From Soehngenia longivitae (GTDB lineage Bacteria > Bacillota > Clostridia > Tissierellales > Tissierellaceae), in the NCBI RefSeq assembly GCF_004684055.1, contig NZ_SRIB01000001.1:40001-104000 (forward strand): a stretch of 64,000 nucleotides of DNA, written 5' to 3'. The notes below the pieces were generated by a model. That model saw only the letters and a list, made by a program, of their open reading frames with translations. It was not told the origin of the DNA and did no database searches. The stretch's first letter is position 1; every line of letters begins with the position of its first letter. Positions 35,127 to 44,118 of this stretch are shown one piece after another. The position numbers and the translations under genes are program-made.

Positions 35127-37468
35127 AAATTGCAATCGGTAACAGCCGAATGGATAAAAAGTGGAAGAACAAAGATATCACATGGGAGGACTTTATCTCA
35201 CGAGTTAAATCTACCATACGAACAACAGAAACTGTATCTGAGTTCCGAAAAATGAGTCGCGCTCAACAGGACTCAATAAAAGATGTAGGAGGATTTGTGG
35301 GAGGAGCCCTTCGTGAAGGAAAACGCAGAAATGGTTATGTCCTCTCCCGTTCCCTTCTGACTTTAGATATGGATTATGCCAAACCAGAGGTTTGGGATCA
35401 AATTGAAGCGTTACATGATTTCAAATGCTGCATCTATTCTACCCATAAACATACACCAGATGCACCGAGGCTAAGACTGATTATACCACTTAAAAGAGAA
35501 GTGACGGAGGATGAATACCCGGCCCTTGGTCGGATGGTTGCAAAGGAGATTGGGATTGATTTATTCGATGACACCACTTATGAACCTTCAAGATTAATGT
35601 ATTGGCCATCCACACCGTCGGATGGAGAATATGTATTTAAAGAGAAAGACGGTGAACTATTGGACCCAGATGTCTATCTTTCAAAATATGTGGACTGGCG
35701 GGATACTTCCATGTGGCCTGTATCTTCTAGACAGTCAGAGGTTGTGCAAAGGAAAATAACTAAACAAGCAGATCCCTTAAGCAAAGAAGGTGTTATAGGA
35801 GCATTTTGCAGGGCCTATACCATTGAAGAAGCCATCGAAGCTTTTCTACTGGATGTATATGAACCTAGTACCATGAATGGACGATTTGATTATATTCCAG
35901 CAGATTCTTCAGCAGGCTTGGTAATCTATGATGGTAAATTTGCTTATAGCCATCATGCTACCGATCCAGCATGTGGAATGTTGCTAAACGCATTTGATTT
36001 GGTCCGAGTGCATAAGTTTCGGGAACTAGATGAAAAGGTGACAGAAAATACACCGCCAAGTAAACTACCTTCATTTAGAGCCATGACAGATTTGGCATTA
36101 GAGGATGAACGGGTAAAAGAGCAGTTTGCTGAAGAACGAAAGGCTCAGGTTGAAAAAGAGTTTATTGATGAAGATTGGGAAAAGCAGCTGGAGATTGATA
36201 AGACAGGAACGGTTAAGAATACTCTTAGAAATTTGATTTTGATACTTGAAAATGATCCCAACCTAAAAAGCATAGTGTTTAATCAGCTATCTGATAGTCT
36301 CGAAATTAAAGGTGATGTTCCTTGGCCGCATCCATCGAAGTTCTGGAGAGATGCAGATGATGCACAGCTAATCAGCTACATTGACACCCACTATGGGACC
36401 TTCTCTGCAAGAAACTATGATGTAGCGGTAGCGAAGGTCGCTGACGACAGGTCTTATCATCCGATTCGTGAGTTTATTGATGCACTCCCTGAATGGGATA
36501 AGGTACCTAGAGTAGATACCTTGCTAATCGATTATCTAGGTGCATCAGATAACCCATATGTTCGGGCTGTGACAAGAAAAACTTTATGTGCGGCTATCTC
36601 TCGTGTACTGACTCCAGGCATCAAGTTTGATTCCATGTTGGTCTTAAATGGCCCGCAGGGAGTTGGAAAAAGTACTCTTATAGCCAAGTTAGGTGGAGAC
36701 TGGTTTTCTGATAGTTTGAGCTTGTCAGATACCAAGGATAAGACCGCCGCAGAAAAGTTACAAGGTTACTGGATTTTAGAAATTGGAGAGCTGGCTGGAC
36801 TAAAAAAAGCAGAAGTAGAAACACTTAGAAGCTTCTTATCTCGCCAGAATGATATTTATCGAGCTAGCTTTGGCAAGAGAGCTACTCCTCACTTAAGACA
36901 ATGTGTCTTTTTTGGCACCACTAATGCTGAAAAAGGCTATTTACGGGATACCACAGGAAACCGTCGTTTTTGGCCGGTAAAGACCCCGGGAAATGGCACA
37001 AAAAAATCTTGGCAGCTAAAGCAGGATGAAATTCTGCAGATATGGGCCGAGGCTCTTACCTATGTAAAGGCTGGAGAGAAATTGTACCTTGATGCTAGCC
37101 TTGAAAAGCTTGCAAAAGAAGAACAGCGAGAAGCTATGGAGTCCGATGAGCGAGAAGGTTTGGTTAGAGAGTACCTTGATATGCTTTTACCTGAGGATTG
37201 GGACACCATGGATCTATATGAACGCCGAGCCTATATCAATGGAACTGAGTTTGGTGAAAGCAAGAGGGTTGGTGTTTGGAAACGAAAATCGGTTTCTAAT
37301 ATGGAAATTTGGTGTGAGTGCTTTGGAAAGGATCGAGCCAACCTGCGAAGGGTGGATGGTAATGAAATATCGGCGATTATGGCAAGTATCGGAGGCTGGA
37401 CAGGTCTCGTGAAAAAAGAACGAATCCCGCTTTATGGACCACAATGGGTTTATGTTCCCAAAGAGTAA
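35123..37468 (+). CDS. VirE-type phage primase-helicase
   Basis: This 781-residue protein combines a primase-like N terminus (SRSLLTLDMDYAKPE, and YSTHKHTPDAPRLRLIIPL near residue 110) with a C-terminal virulence-associated-E ATPase domain. The ATPase has Walker A LVLNGPQGVGKSTL near residue 513 and Walker B ILEIGELAGL, then GTTNAEKGYLRDTTGNRRFWPV. It would prime and unwind at the phage origin. It starts four bases before the end of the DUF4406 gene. A gene-free 257-base stretch with repeated TGGAACA motifs follows, a good candidate for the origin. Confidence 0.87.
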   Translation: MKIAIGNSRMDKKWKNKDITWEDFISRVKSTIRTTETVSEFRKMSRAQQDSIKDVGGFVGGALREGKRRNGYVLSRSLLTLDMDYAKPEVWDQIEALHDFKCCIYSTHKHTPDAPRLRLIIPLKREVTEDEYPALGRMVAKEIGIDLFDDTTYEPSRLMYWPSTPSDGEYVFKEKDGELLDPDVYLSKYVDWRDTSMWPVSSRQSEVVQRKITKQADPLSKEGVIGAFCRAYTIEEAIEAFLLDVYEPSTMNGRFDYIPADSSAGLVIYDGKFAYSHHATDPACGMLLNAFDLVRVHKFRELDEKVTENTPPSKLPSFRAMTDLALEDERVKEQFAEERKAQVEKEFIDEDWEKQLEIDKTGTVKNTLRNLILILENDPNLKSIVFNQLSDSLEIKGDVPWPHPSKFWRDADDAQLISYIDTHYGTFSARNYDVAVAKVADDRSYHPIREFIDALPEWDKVPRVDTLLIDYLGASDNPYVRAVTRKTLCAAISRVLTPGIKFDSMLVLNGPQGVGKSTLIAKLGGDWFSDSLSLSDTKDKTAAEKLQGYWILEIGELAGLKKAEVETLRSFLSRQNDIYRASFGKRATPHLRQCVFFGTTNAEKGYLRDTTGNRRFWPVKTPGNGTKKSWQLKQDEILQIWAEALTYVKAGEKLYLDASLEKLAKEEQREAMESDEREGLVREYLDMLLPEDWDTMDLYERRAYINGTEFGESKRVGVWKRKSVSNMEIWCECFGKDRANLRRVDGNEISAIMASIGGWTGLVKKERIPLYGPQWVYVPKE

Positions 37469-37475
37469 TTTAGTT

Positions 37476-37685
37476 TGGAACACATGGAACAATTTTTTCT
37501 CTGGAACAAATTTTACCTGTTCCGGTGAAACAAAAATGGTCATTTGGTACACCTCATCGGAACAGGCGGCAGCCCCTTGTAAAGTAGGCTACTTTATAAC
37601 CCCTGTTCCATTGTTCCAATAATTATTATTAAAAATAATCCTAAAGACAAAAAGAAGAAATTACCTGCAGACGCGTATATACGCG
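37476..37685. other. Candidate replication origin: TGGAACA iterons and a CG palindrome
   Basis: Seven copies of TGGAACA or its complement (one base relaxed in two) lie in 143 bases: 37476, 37485, 37502 on the plus strand, 37518 inverted, 37558 plus, then 37604 and 37612 inverted. CCTGTTCCG (37516-37524) and CGGAACAGG (37558-37566) are a perfect inverted pair. An AT-rich stretch follows and then the 14-base palindrome CGCGTATATACGCG (37672-37685). The stretch lies between the primase-helicase and nuclease-helicase genes. No convincing gene occupies it. Confidence 0.5.
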
Positions 37686-37725
37686 CGTATAGAGACTTTT
37701 TGGATTTAGGGAACATGGAGGATAT

Positions 37726-38007
37726 ATGAGAGAAAAAAAGATTGAACAGCAACTGGTAAAAGAAGTGAAAGATATAGGTGGTATTGCACTTAAAATTGCA
37801 TCACCAGGTTTTGATGGAATGCCAGACAGATTGATTCTTTTACCTAATAGAAAGCTAGCTTTTGTAGAGGTTAAAGCACCTGGTAAAACCTTAAGACCCC
37901 TACAAGAAAAGCGAAAAAGACAGTTAGAGGCACTTGGTTTTTTGGTATTCTGCCTGGACCATATAGATCAGATTGGAGGGATACTTCATGAAATACAAGC
38001 CTCATGA
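37726..38007 (+). CDS. VRR-NUC domain phage nuclease
   Basis: This 93-residue protein is a minimal VRR-NUC nuclease of the PD-(D/E)xK fold: GIALKIASPGFDGMPDRLIL, then LAFVEVKAPGKTLRPLQEKR. D, E-V-K and Q occupy the expected active-site positions. Phage VRR-NUC proteins are usually found beside a SNF2-type helicase, as here, where it overlaps the helicase start by 20 bases. The pair may process branched replication intermediates. Confidence 0.9.
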   Translation: MREKKIEQQLVKEVKDIGGIALKIASPGFDGMPDRLILLPNRKLAFVEVKAPGKTLRPLQEKRKRQLEALGFLVFCLDHIDQIGGILHEIQAS

Positions 38008-39337
38008 GTATCAGGTTTATGCCACTGAGTATATCCTCAATCATCCTATAGCAGCAGTGCTCTTAGATATGGGTTTAGGTAAAAGTGTCATAACTTTAAC
38101 TGCCATCTTTGATTTAACACTGGACAGTTTTCTTGTTCGTAAGGTTCTGGTTATTGCACCGCTAAGAGTTGCCAGAGATACATGGCCTGCAGAGATTGAA
38201 AAGTGGGATCACTTAAAGGGTCTTAAATATACTTTAGCAGTTGGCTCTGAAGTAAAGAGAAAAACTGCCTTTATGGAAAGAGCACAAGTTTACATTATCA
38301 ATCGAGAAAATGTAGAATGGCTCATTACAAGAAGTGGAATTCCTTTTGACTTTGATATGGTGGTAATTGATGAGTTGTCTTCTTTTAAATCTCATCAAGC
38401 TAAGAGATTTAAAAGCTTAATGAGAGTTAGACCCAAGGTAAAAAGGATAGTAGGACTTACTGGAACCCCATCCTCCAACGGATTAATGGATTTGTGGGCA
38501 CAGTATCGCTTATTAGATATGGGACAACGATTAGGTAGGTTTATTGGTAGGTATCGGGAGGATTACTTTGTACCAGATAAGCGTAATCAGCAAGTGATCT
38601 TCTCCTACAAACCAAAACCAGGAGCAGAAGAAGAAATTTATAAGCTTATATCTGATATAACTATTAGCATGAAAGGGACAGATTACCTGAAGTTGCCGGA
38701 CTTAGTTATAAACGAAGTGCCTGTAAAGCTTTCTGAAAAAGAAATGAAAACCCTCGATACGATGAAGCGGGATTTAATTACAAATGTTAAAGGTGAAGAA
38801 GTAACTGCAGCAAATGCAGCAGCTCTTTCAGGAAAGCTCCTGCAGATGGCAAATGGAGCAGTTTATGATGATCATGGCACAGTCCTTTATATACATGACC
38901 GTAAGCTGGATGCACTGGAAGACTTAATCGAAGCTGCTAATGGCAAGCCAGTTCTAATTGCTTATTGGTTTAAGCATGATTTGTCACGAATACAAAAGCG
39001 TTTTGAGGTTGAGGTGTTATCCACTAGCGATTCTATTAAGAGGTGGAATGATGGAGAAATCTCTATTGCAGCTATCCATCCAGCATCAGCAGGACATGGA
39101 CTGAACTTGCAAGCTGGAGGTTCAACTCTTGTATGGTTTGGTCTAACTTGGAGCCTAGAGCTTTATCAGCAAACCAAAGCCCGTCTTTGGCGGCAAGGAC
39201 AAAAAGAAACGGTAGTGATTCATCACTTGATTTCCAAAGGCACCATTGATGAACGTGTAATGAAAGCCCTAAATGATAAAAACAATACTCAATCCGCACT
39301 GATAGATGCGGTTAAAGCCACACTAAAGGAGGTCTGA
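37988..39337 (+). CDS. SNF2-type DEAD/DEAH-box phage helicase
   Basis: This protein of about 449 residues has a SNF2-like ATPase: DMGLGKSVITLTAI near residue 28, the Walker B variant VVIDELSSFK, motif III GLTGTPSSNGLMDLW and the C-terminal motif VI WRQGQKETVVIHHL followed by KGTIDERVMKAL. I choose ATG 37988 because GGAGGG lies just upstream; an in-frame TTG occurs at 37973. It overlaps the VRR-NUC gene and belongs to the phage replication or recombination module. Confidence 0.9.
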   Translation: MKYKPHEYQVYATEYILNHPIAAVLLDMGLGKSVITLTAIFDLTLDSFLVRKVLVIAPLRVARDTWPAEIEKWDHLKGLKYTLAVGSEVKRKTAFMERAQVYIINRENVEWLITRSGIPFDFDMVVIDELSSFKSHQAKRFKSLMRVRPKVKRIVGLTGTPSSNGLMDLWAQYRLLDMGQRLGRFIGRYREDYFVPDKRNQQVIFSYKPKPGAEEEIYKLISDITISMKGTDYLKLPDLVINEVPVKLSEKEMKTLDTMKRDLITNVKGEEVTAANAAALSGKLLQMANGAVYDDHGTVLYIHDRKLDALEDLIEAANGKPVLIAYWFKHDLSRIQKRFEVEVLSTSDSIKRWNDGEISIAAIHPASAGHGLNLQAGGSTLVWFGLTWSLELYQQTKARLWRQGQKETVVIHHLISKGTIDERVMKALNDKNNTQSALIDAVKATLKEV

Positions 39338-39341
39338 TAAA

Positions 39342-39800
39342 ATGAACATTGTCTGGCAATATTTAGATAAAAGAGCAGCGGCAATTAACGCCCTAAAAGA
39401 TTACAGCAGTATGAAGTACATCATAGAACATACCGATGAGGACATTGCAACCCTCAACGAAGAAATGAGTTCCCCAGCTTCCCCAGTTATCAATGGCATG
39501 CCATCGACCCATGATCCAAAAGCTGGAGAGAAAAGGCTCATTGCCTGCATCAATGAAATTGATGTATTGAAAGAACGTTATCGTCAAGCACTGGAATACA
39601 TGGACTGGTTTCAACCGGCATGGGATGCTTTAACAGAAGATGAGCAGTATGTGTTAAAGGAGTTTTATTTGGATGATGAACAAAAGCAGATTGATGCAGT
39701 GTATAACATTTGTGATCACTTTAATATTGAACGTTCTTCTGCATACAACAAAAAGAATCGAGCGCTTCAGCATCTTGCGCTACTACTCTATGGAAAGTAA
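39342..39800 (+). CDS. Phage late-gene transcriptional regulator-like protein
   Basis: This 152-residue protein has a C-terminal helix-turn-helix (YNICDHFNIERSSAYNKKNRAL) and an N-terminal helical region, the layout of sigma-like late regulators such as ArpU/RinA-type proteins. It lies directly before the HNH-terminase block, where late regulators normally sit. It would activate the packaging and structural genes. The family match is by layout, not by a strong motif. Confidence 0.65.
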   Translation: MNIVWQYLDKRAAAINALKDYSSMKYIIEHTDEDIATLNEEMSSPASPVINGMPSTHDPKAGEKRLIACINEIDVLKERYRQALEYMDWFQPAWDALTEDEQYVLKEFYLDDEQKQIDAVYNICDHFNIERSSAYNKKNRALQHLALLLYGK

Positions 39801-39919
39801 TGAGTAATATCATGGACGATTTTATTAGAAATCCATAATACAATGGTATTGTGAAAAATTGTAGAGAGCCTTCGTGGAAATACCGCGGGGGCTTTTTGCA
39901 TGTCCAAAGGAGGTACGAA

Positions 39920-40279
39920 ATGCCAAAGAAACCAAAACGACCATGTTCTTCTCCTGGTTGTCCGGAACTGACAGATGGACGTTTTTGTCCGGAGCATGCC
40001 AAAAAGGAAGCTTCTCGTTATGAAAAATATCAGAGAGATCCTGAAACGAGGAAGCGTTACGGTCGTGCATGGAAAAGAATACGTGACCGTTACATTACAG
40101 CCCATCCACTATGTGAAGAGTGTAAAAGACAAGGAAAGCTGACACCAGCAACTGAAGTGCACCATATCCTTCCCTTGGCACGAGGTGGGACACACGATGA
40201 AAGCAACCTAATGGCTCTTTGTACTCCTTGTCACTCAGCTATCACAGCAAGAGATGGAGACCGTTGGGGAACCCGGTAG
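39920..40279 (+). CDS. Phage HNH endonuclease beside the terminase
   Basis: This 119-residue protein begins MPKKPKRPCSSPGCPELTDG and contains CEECKRQGKL then VHHILPLARGGTHDESNLMALCTPCHSAIT, a canonical HNH core with structural zinc cysteines. I choose ATG 39920 after AAAGGAGGT. HNH proteins at this place are required with the terminase for cleavage at cos in HK97-type phages (family knowledge). The gene precedes the small terminase by about 110 bases that may hold the cos site. Confidence 0.92.
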   Translation: MPKKPKRPCSSPGCPELTDGRFCPEHAKKEASRYEKYQRDPETRKRYGRAWKRIRDRYITAHPLCEECKRQGKLTPATEVHHILPLARGGTHDESNLMALCTPCHSAITARDGDRWGTR

Positions 40280-40380
40280 GGGAGTCATATCTCCACAGCT
40301 ATTTAAATGTGCAACGGGCGTGGGGTGTCGTATAAAAAAACGCAGATTCAAACGGGGGTATAGCCCCTCTTTGTAAAGGA
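40280..40380. other. Candidate cos region between HNH and small terminase genes
   Basis: The gene-free stretch between the HNH stop and the small terminase start holds several G-rich blocks (GGGCGTGGGGTG, ACGGGGGTATAG with GCCCCTC). In cos phages with an HNH protein the cohesive-end site usually lies here. No cos sequence can be proved from one molecule, so the call is by position. Confidence 0.35.
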
Positions 40381-40390
40381 GGTGTGATCG

Positions 40391-40942
40391 TTGGCAAAAG
40401 ACGGTACGAACAGAGGTGGTGCTCGTGTTGGAGCAGGGGCAAAAAAGAAACCCCTGGCTGACAAAATAGTCGAAGGAAATCTTGGTGGCAGGAAACTGAC
40501 GGTGATGGAGTTTTCAAATACTGCAGATCTTGAAGGACAAGAAATGCCTGAACCAAATAAAATGCTTGAGGCCATTCAGAAAGATGGAAAGGCTCTGGTG
40601 GCTGGTGAAATCTACAAATCCACATGGCAGTGGCTGGATAAGCGTGGCTGCGCTGCTCTGGTTTCTCCACAGCTCCTTGAACGGTATGCCATGAGTGTTG
40701 CTCGTTGGATTCAGTGTGAAGAAGCCATTACTGAATATGGCTTTCTTGCAAAGCACCCCACCACTGGAAATGCAATTCAAAGTCCTTATGTATCCATGGG
40801 CCAAAACTACATGAACCAGACCAATCGTTTGTGGTTTGAGATATTCCAGATCGTAAAAGAAAACTGTACTGGCGATTACAAAGGATCAAATCCTCAAGAT
40901 GATGTGATGGAGAGACTTCTTTCTGCTCGTAGGGGCAAATAA
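40391..40942 (+). CDS. Phage terminase small subunit, P27 family
   Basis: This 183-residue protein is a P27-type small terminase: NRGGARVGAGAKKKPLADK at the N terminus, then WQWLDKRGCAALVSPQLLERYAMS and a C-terminal SPYVSMGQNYMNQTNRLW. It recognises the packaging site and recruits the large terminase. The start is TTG 40391 because AAAGGAGGTG precedes it with good spacing. The large terminase gene is 4.5 kb away instead of adjacent, separated by a cargo block. Confidence 0.92.
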   Translation: MAKDGTNRGGARVGAGAKKKPLADKIVEGNLGGRKLTVMEFSNTADLEGQEMPEPNKMLEAIQKDGKALVAGEIYKSTWQWLDKRGCAALVSPQLLERYAMSVARWIQCEEAITEYGFLAKHPTTGNAIQSPYVSMGQNYMNQTNRLWFEIFQIVKENCTGDYKGSNPQDDVMERLLSARRGK

Positions 40943-40963
40943 AAAACAGAGGGGGATAATAAT

Positions 40964-42145
40964 ATGAGTAAAAACTACAGAACCGCAGAAAGTGTATGCA
41001 AAGGACATCCTGATAAGCTTTCAGATTTAATCGCTGACAGTATTTTGGATGCTTGCCTTCGCAGAGACAAATCTTCACGTGTAGCCTGTGAGGTCATGGC
41101 TACTAAAGGTAAAATAATCGTGGCGGGCGAGATCACCTGCAGCGAAAAAATTAACATCCGCCTTATAGTCAAAAATGTACTTCGTGAGGTGGGCTATAAT
41201 CCTTGGAAATTTACAGTATTGGTGTATGTACATCATCAAAGTGTAGATATTGCTGCTGGTGTTGATACAGCACTTGAAGCAAGAGATGGAATTACTGACC
41301 CATATAGTTCCATCGGCGCTGGTGATCAAGGCACTGTATATGGTTTTGCTACCAATGAAACTCGTGAACTTCTTCCATTACCTTTACTTCTATCACATAG
41401 AATAGTTAAGCGCATTGATGAGTGTAGAAAAGGGAAAATAATCACTGGCATCCTGCCAGATGGTAAAGCACAAGTCACAGTTGAGTATGATGGAGATAAA
41501 CCCATCCGAGTTAAAACTGTAGTAGTTTCTGTGCAGCACCTTAAAGATAAAACCCAAAAGCAGCTAGAATCAGATATCTTAAACAATGTTCTCTGGAAGT
41601 GTTTTGAGGACTTTCCTTTTGATGACGAAACAGAAATTCTGATCAATCCTTCTGGTAGGTTTGTTTTAGGAGGACCAGCTGCAGATACTGGACTAACCGG
41701 TAGAAAAATCATGGTAGATACTTATGGTGGTCTGGCTTCCCATGGTGGGGGAGCTCTCAGCGGAAAAGACCCAACAAAGGTTGACCGAAGCGGTGCCTAC
41801 ATGGCAAGGTATATTGCTAAGAATATTGTTTGGAGCGGGCTTGCTGATAAATGCGAGGTCGCTATTTCTTATGCCATTGGTAAAGCAAATCCAGTTTCAG
41901 TAAACGTAACATCTTTTGGTACGGGAAAAATCAGTGACGAAGATTTAACTGAACTAGTTAAAGAGATCTTTAACTTGCGACCAGCGGCTATCATTGAAAA
42001 GCTGCACCTTAGAAATGCAATCTACTCCGATACAGCAACATACGGTCACTTCAACTCTTCACTATTTCCTTGGGAGAACGTAGACTTCAATCTAAATTTA
42101 AGAAAGGTGGCGGAAAGATATGAAGATAGAAAAACTGAAAACTAG
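40964..42145 (+). CDS. metK: Phage-encoded S-adenosylmethionine synthetase
   Basis: This 393-residue enzyme makes SAM from methionine and ATP. Catalytic motifs are intact: GHPDKLSDLIADSILDA at the N terminus, GAGDQGTVYGFATNET near residue 110, and GGPAADTGLTGRKIMVDTYG followed by GGGALSGKDPTKVDRSGAY near 265. Some positions differ from host MetK (for example GHPDKLSD, where host enzymes commonly read GHPDKIAD), so it is a divergent viral-type form. It overlaps the DNA methylase gene by 26 bases, so the two products are made together. It likely boosts SAM for DNA methylation. Confidence 0.92.
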   Translation: MSKNYRTAESVCKGHPDKLSDLIADSILDACLRRDKSSRVACEVMATKGKIIVAGEITCSEKINIRLIVKNVLREVGYNPWKFTVLVYVHHQSVDIAAGVDTALEARDGITDPYSSIGAGDQGTVYGFATNETRELLPLPLLLSHRIVKRIDECRKGKIITGILPDGKAQVTVEYDGDKPIRVKTVVVSVQHLKDKTQKQLESDILNNVLWKCFEDFPFDDETEILINPSGRFVLGGPAADTGLTGRKIMVDTYGGLASHGGGALSGKDPTKVDRSGAYMARYIAKNIVWSGLADKCEVAISYAIGKANPVSVNVTSFGTGKISDEDLTELVKEIFNLRPAAIIEKLHLRNAIYSDTATYGHFNSSLFPWENVDFNLNLRKVAERYEDRKTEN

Positions 42146-43352
42146 GCTCTTACTACCCGCTGACTATAACCCTCGTAAGGATTTAAAACCAGGGGATGCA
42201 GAATACGATAAACTCAAACGCTCCATTGAGCAGTTTGGTTATGTTGAACCTGTTATCTGGAATAAGACTACTGGCAGAGTTGTAGGAGGCCACCAGAGAT
42301 TGAAAATACTCCTAGATTTAGGAATGACCGAAGTTGAGTGTGTGGTTATCGAGATGGATGAAGATAAAGAAAAGGCTCTCAACATTGCGCTTAATAAAAT
42401 AAGTGGCGATTGGGATAAGGATAAGTTAACACTTCTTATTGCTGATCTGCAAGGTGCTGACTTTGATGTCTCCCTTACTGGTTTTGATCCTTCTGAACTG
42501 GATGACTTGTTTAAAGATTCCCTAAAGGAAAGCATTCACGATGATGAGTTTGATGTAGATGCAGAACTGGAAAAACCAGCTATGACAAAATTTGGAGATG
42601 TCTGGAAGCTTGGGCCTCATAGACTTGTCTGCGGAGATTCCACTAAGGCAGAGACATTCACTCTACTTATGGATGGAAAGCTGGCAAACCTAGTTGTGAC
42701 AGATCCCCCTTACAATGTAAATTATGAGGGCTCCGCCGGTAAAATCAAAAACGACAACATGGGTGATACTGCTTTCTACGAATTTCTCCTTGCAGCCTTT
42801 ACCAATACAGAAGCCGTGATGACACAGGATTCCTCTATCTATGTTTTCCACGCAGATACGGAAGGATTGAACTTTAGAAAGGCTTTCTCTGAAGCTGGTT
42901 TCTATCTTTCCAGTACCTGTATCTGGAAAAAGCAATCGCTGGTGCTTGGCCGGTCCCCTTACCAATGGCAGCATGAACCTGTGCTCTTTGGGTGGAAGAA
43001 GAAAGGCAAGCACAACTGGTATGCAGATAGAAAGCAAACGACCATCTGGGAATTTGAAAAGCCTAAGAAGAATGGCTCCCATCCGACGATGAAGCCCGTG
43101 GCTCTTGTGGCCCATCCTATTCTTAATTCAAGTCTCAGTAACTGCATCGTCCTGGATCCCTTTGGCGGATCAGGTAGTACACTCATTGCTTGTGATCAGA
43201 CCCAGCGGATTTGTCACACCATTGAACTGGATGAAAAGTTTTGTGATGTAATTGTTGAACGCTACATTTCTGGAACAGAGACCTCAGATAACGTTTATCT
43301 CCTGCGTGACGGTAAAGAATATCGCTACAGTGACCTCCCTGAAAATAAATAA
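42120..43352 (+). CDS. ParB-domain DNA methyltransferase
   Basis: This 410-residue protein joins an N-terminal ParB/Srx-like domain (LPADYNPRKDLKPGD, RVVGGHQRLKIL) to a beta-class amino-methyltransferase. The catalytic motif IV VVTDPPYNVNYEG comes first (about residue 200) and the SAM motif VLDPFGGSGSTLIAC near residue 345 comes last, the order of beta-class enzymes. It methylates adenine N6 or cytosine N4. The start overlaps metK and follows AAGGTGG. It probably protects phage DNA from host restriction or marks it for packaging. Confidence 0.9.
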   Translation: MKIEKLKTRLLLPADYNPRKDLKPGDAEYDKLKRSIEQFGYVEPVIWNKTTGRVVGGHQRLKILLDLGMTEVECVVIEMDEDKEKALNIALNKISGDWDKDKLTLLIADLQGADFDVSLTGFDPSELDDLFKDSLKESIHDDEFDVDAELEKPAMTKFGDVWKLGPHRLVCGDSTKAETFTLLMDGKLANLVVTDPPYNVNYEGSAGKIKNDNMGDTAFYEFLLAAFTNTEAVMTQDSSIYVFHADTEGLNFRKAFSEAGFYLSSTCIWKKQSLVLGRSPYQWQHEPVLFGWKKKGKHNWYADRKQTTIWEFEKPKKNGSHPTMKPVALVAHPILNSSLSNCIVLDPFGGSGSTLIACDQTQRICHTIELDEKFCDVIVERYISGTETSDNVYLLRDGKEYRYSDLPENK

Positions 43353-43370
43353 CACAACTATTGAAAGATA

Positions 43371-43409
43371 GACTTGCTATTTACATCACTTAGAGTGATA
43401 TATGTAGTA
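43371..43409 (+). promoter_or_regulatory. 39-base promoter-like repeat, copy 1
   Basis: GACTTGCTATT, nine variable bases, then TAGAGTGATATATGTAGTA. The same element occurs at 44697-44735 with 33 of 39 bases identical. All differences fall in the central spacer, as expected for paired promoter boxes. It precedes the AAGGAGGT of the next gene. Confidence 0.65.
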
Positions 43410-43434
43410 AGCAAAAAACAAGGAGGTCAATATC

Positions 43435-44118
43435 ATGAAAATCAATTACAACGTAACCGGTACCGAACGAAAAAAGCTGGTGAAGCTCATCAGCGAAATC
43501 ACAGAGGTTCCCTCAAAGTACCTGGGTGTTCCATCCTGCGCTTACCAGGTCGGACCTTACCACATTGAAAAAGACGGAGAGCTAACCTTTGACACCGAAG
43601 TGGTTCAGGCCGATATCAAGACGCTGATGAAAAAACTTCAAGATGCAGGGTTTAAAGCTGAGGTGGATGAACCAACTCCTAATGAAGCGGAACCTGAGGA
43701 AACGGGACTCATCATCCAGATACCAAAAGACTCCCTTTCCGATGAAGATTTGGAAAAGCTAGCAAAGTTGTTAGAAGCAAAAGGAAACCTCATTAAGAAA
43801 GCACTGAATGTGGATGCACTTCCCATTGAAGCCGATAAGGAACGCATTAGCTTCCCCTGGTTTTCAAAGTTGCCAAATCCTGAGGAGATAAAAGCTTATT
43901 CCCAATTCATCACAAAGCTTTGTGAGATGGCGAAAACTCAAAAGAGAATTACCATAAAAGATAAGGAAGTCGATAATGAAAAGTACGCATTCCGCTGTTT
44001 CCTTCTCCGTCTCGGATTTATTGGAGAAGAATTCAAAAACCACAGAAAGATTCTCCTTCAAAACCTATCAGGCAGCAGTGCTTTTAAAGGAGGCGCTCCT
44101 AATGAAACTGATAAGTAA
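43435..44118 (+). CDS. Cargo hypothetical protein (often labelled virulence-related)
   Basis: This 227-residue protein opens with KINYNVTGTERKKLVKLIS and carries acidic linker PTPNEAEPEETG and DSLSDEDLEKLAKLLEAKG. The N-terminal part resembles proteins in clostridial mobile elements annotated as virulence-related without functional evidence. It follows AAGGAGGTC at 43435 and the copy 1 promoter-like repeat. It overlaps the DUF4314 gene by 17 bases. I do not assign a function. Confidence 0.6.
   Translation: MKINYNVTGTERKKLVKLISEITEVPSKYLGVPSCAYQVGPYHIEKDGELTFDTEVVQADIKTLMKKLQDAGFKAEVDEPTPNEAEPEETGLIIQIPKDSLSDEDLEKLAKLLEAKGNLIKKALNVDALPIEADKERISFPWFSKLPNPEEIKAYSQFITKLCEMAKTQKRITIKDKEVDNEKYAFRCFLLRLGFIGEEFKNHRKILLQNLSGSSAFKGGAPNETDK

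Noticed and set aside
37434..37622. A 62-codon frame across the iteron region
   Set aside because: The start overlaps the primase end and the translation is made of repeated motif sequence (WNTWNN), so it reflects the iterons, not a protein.
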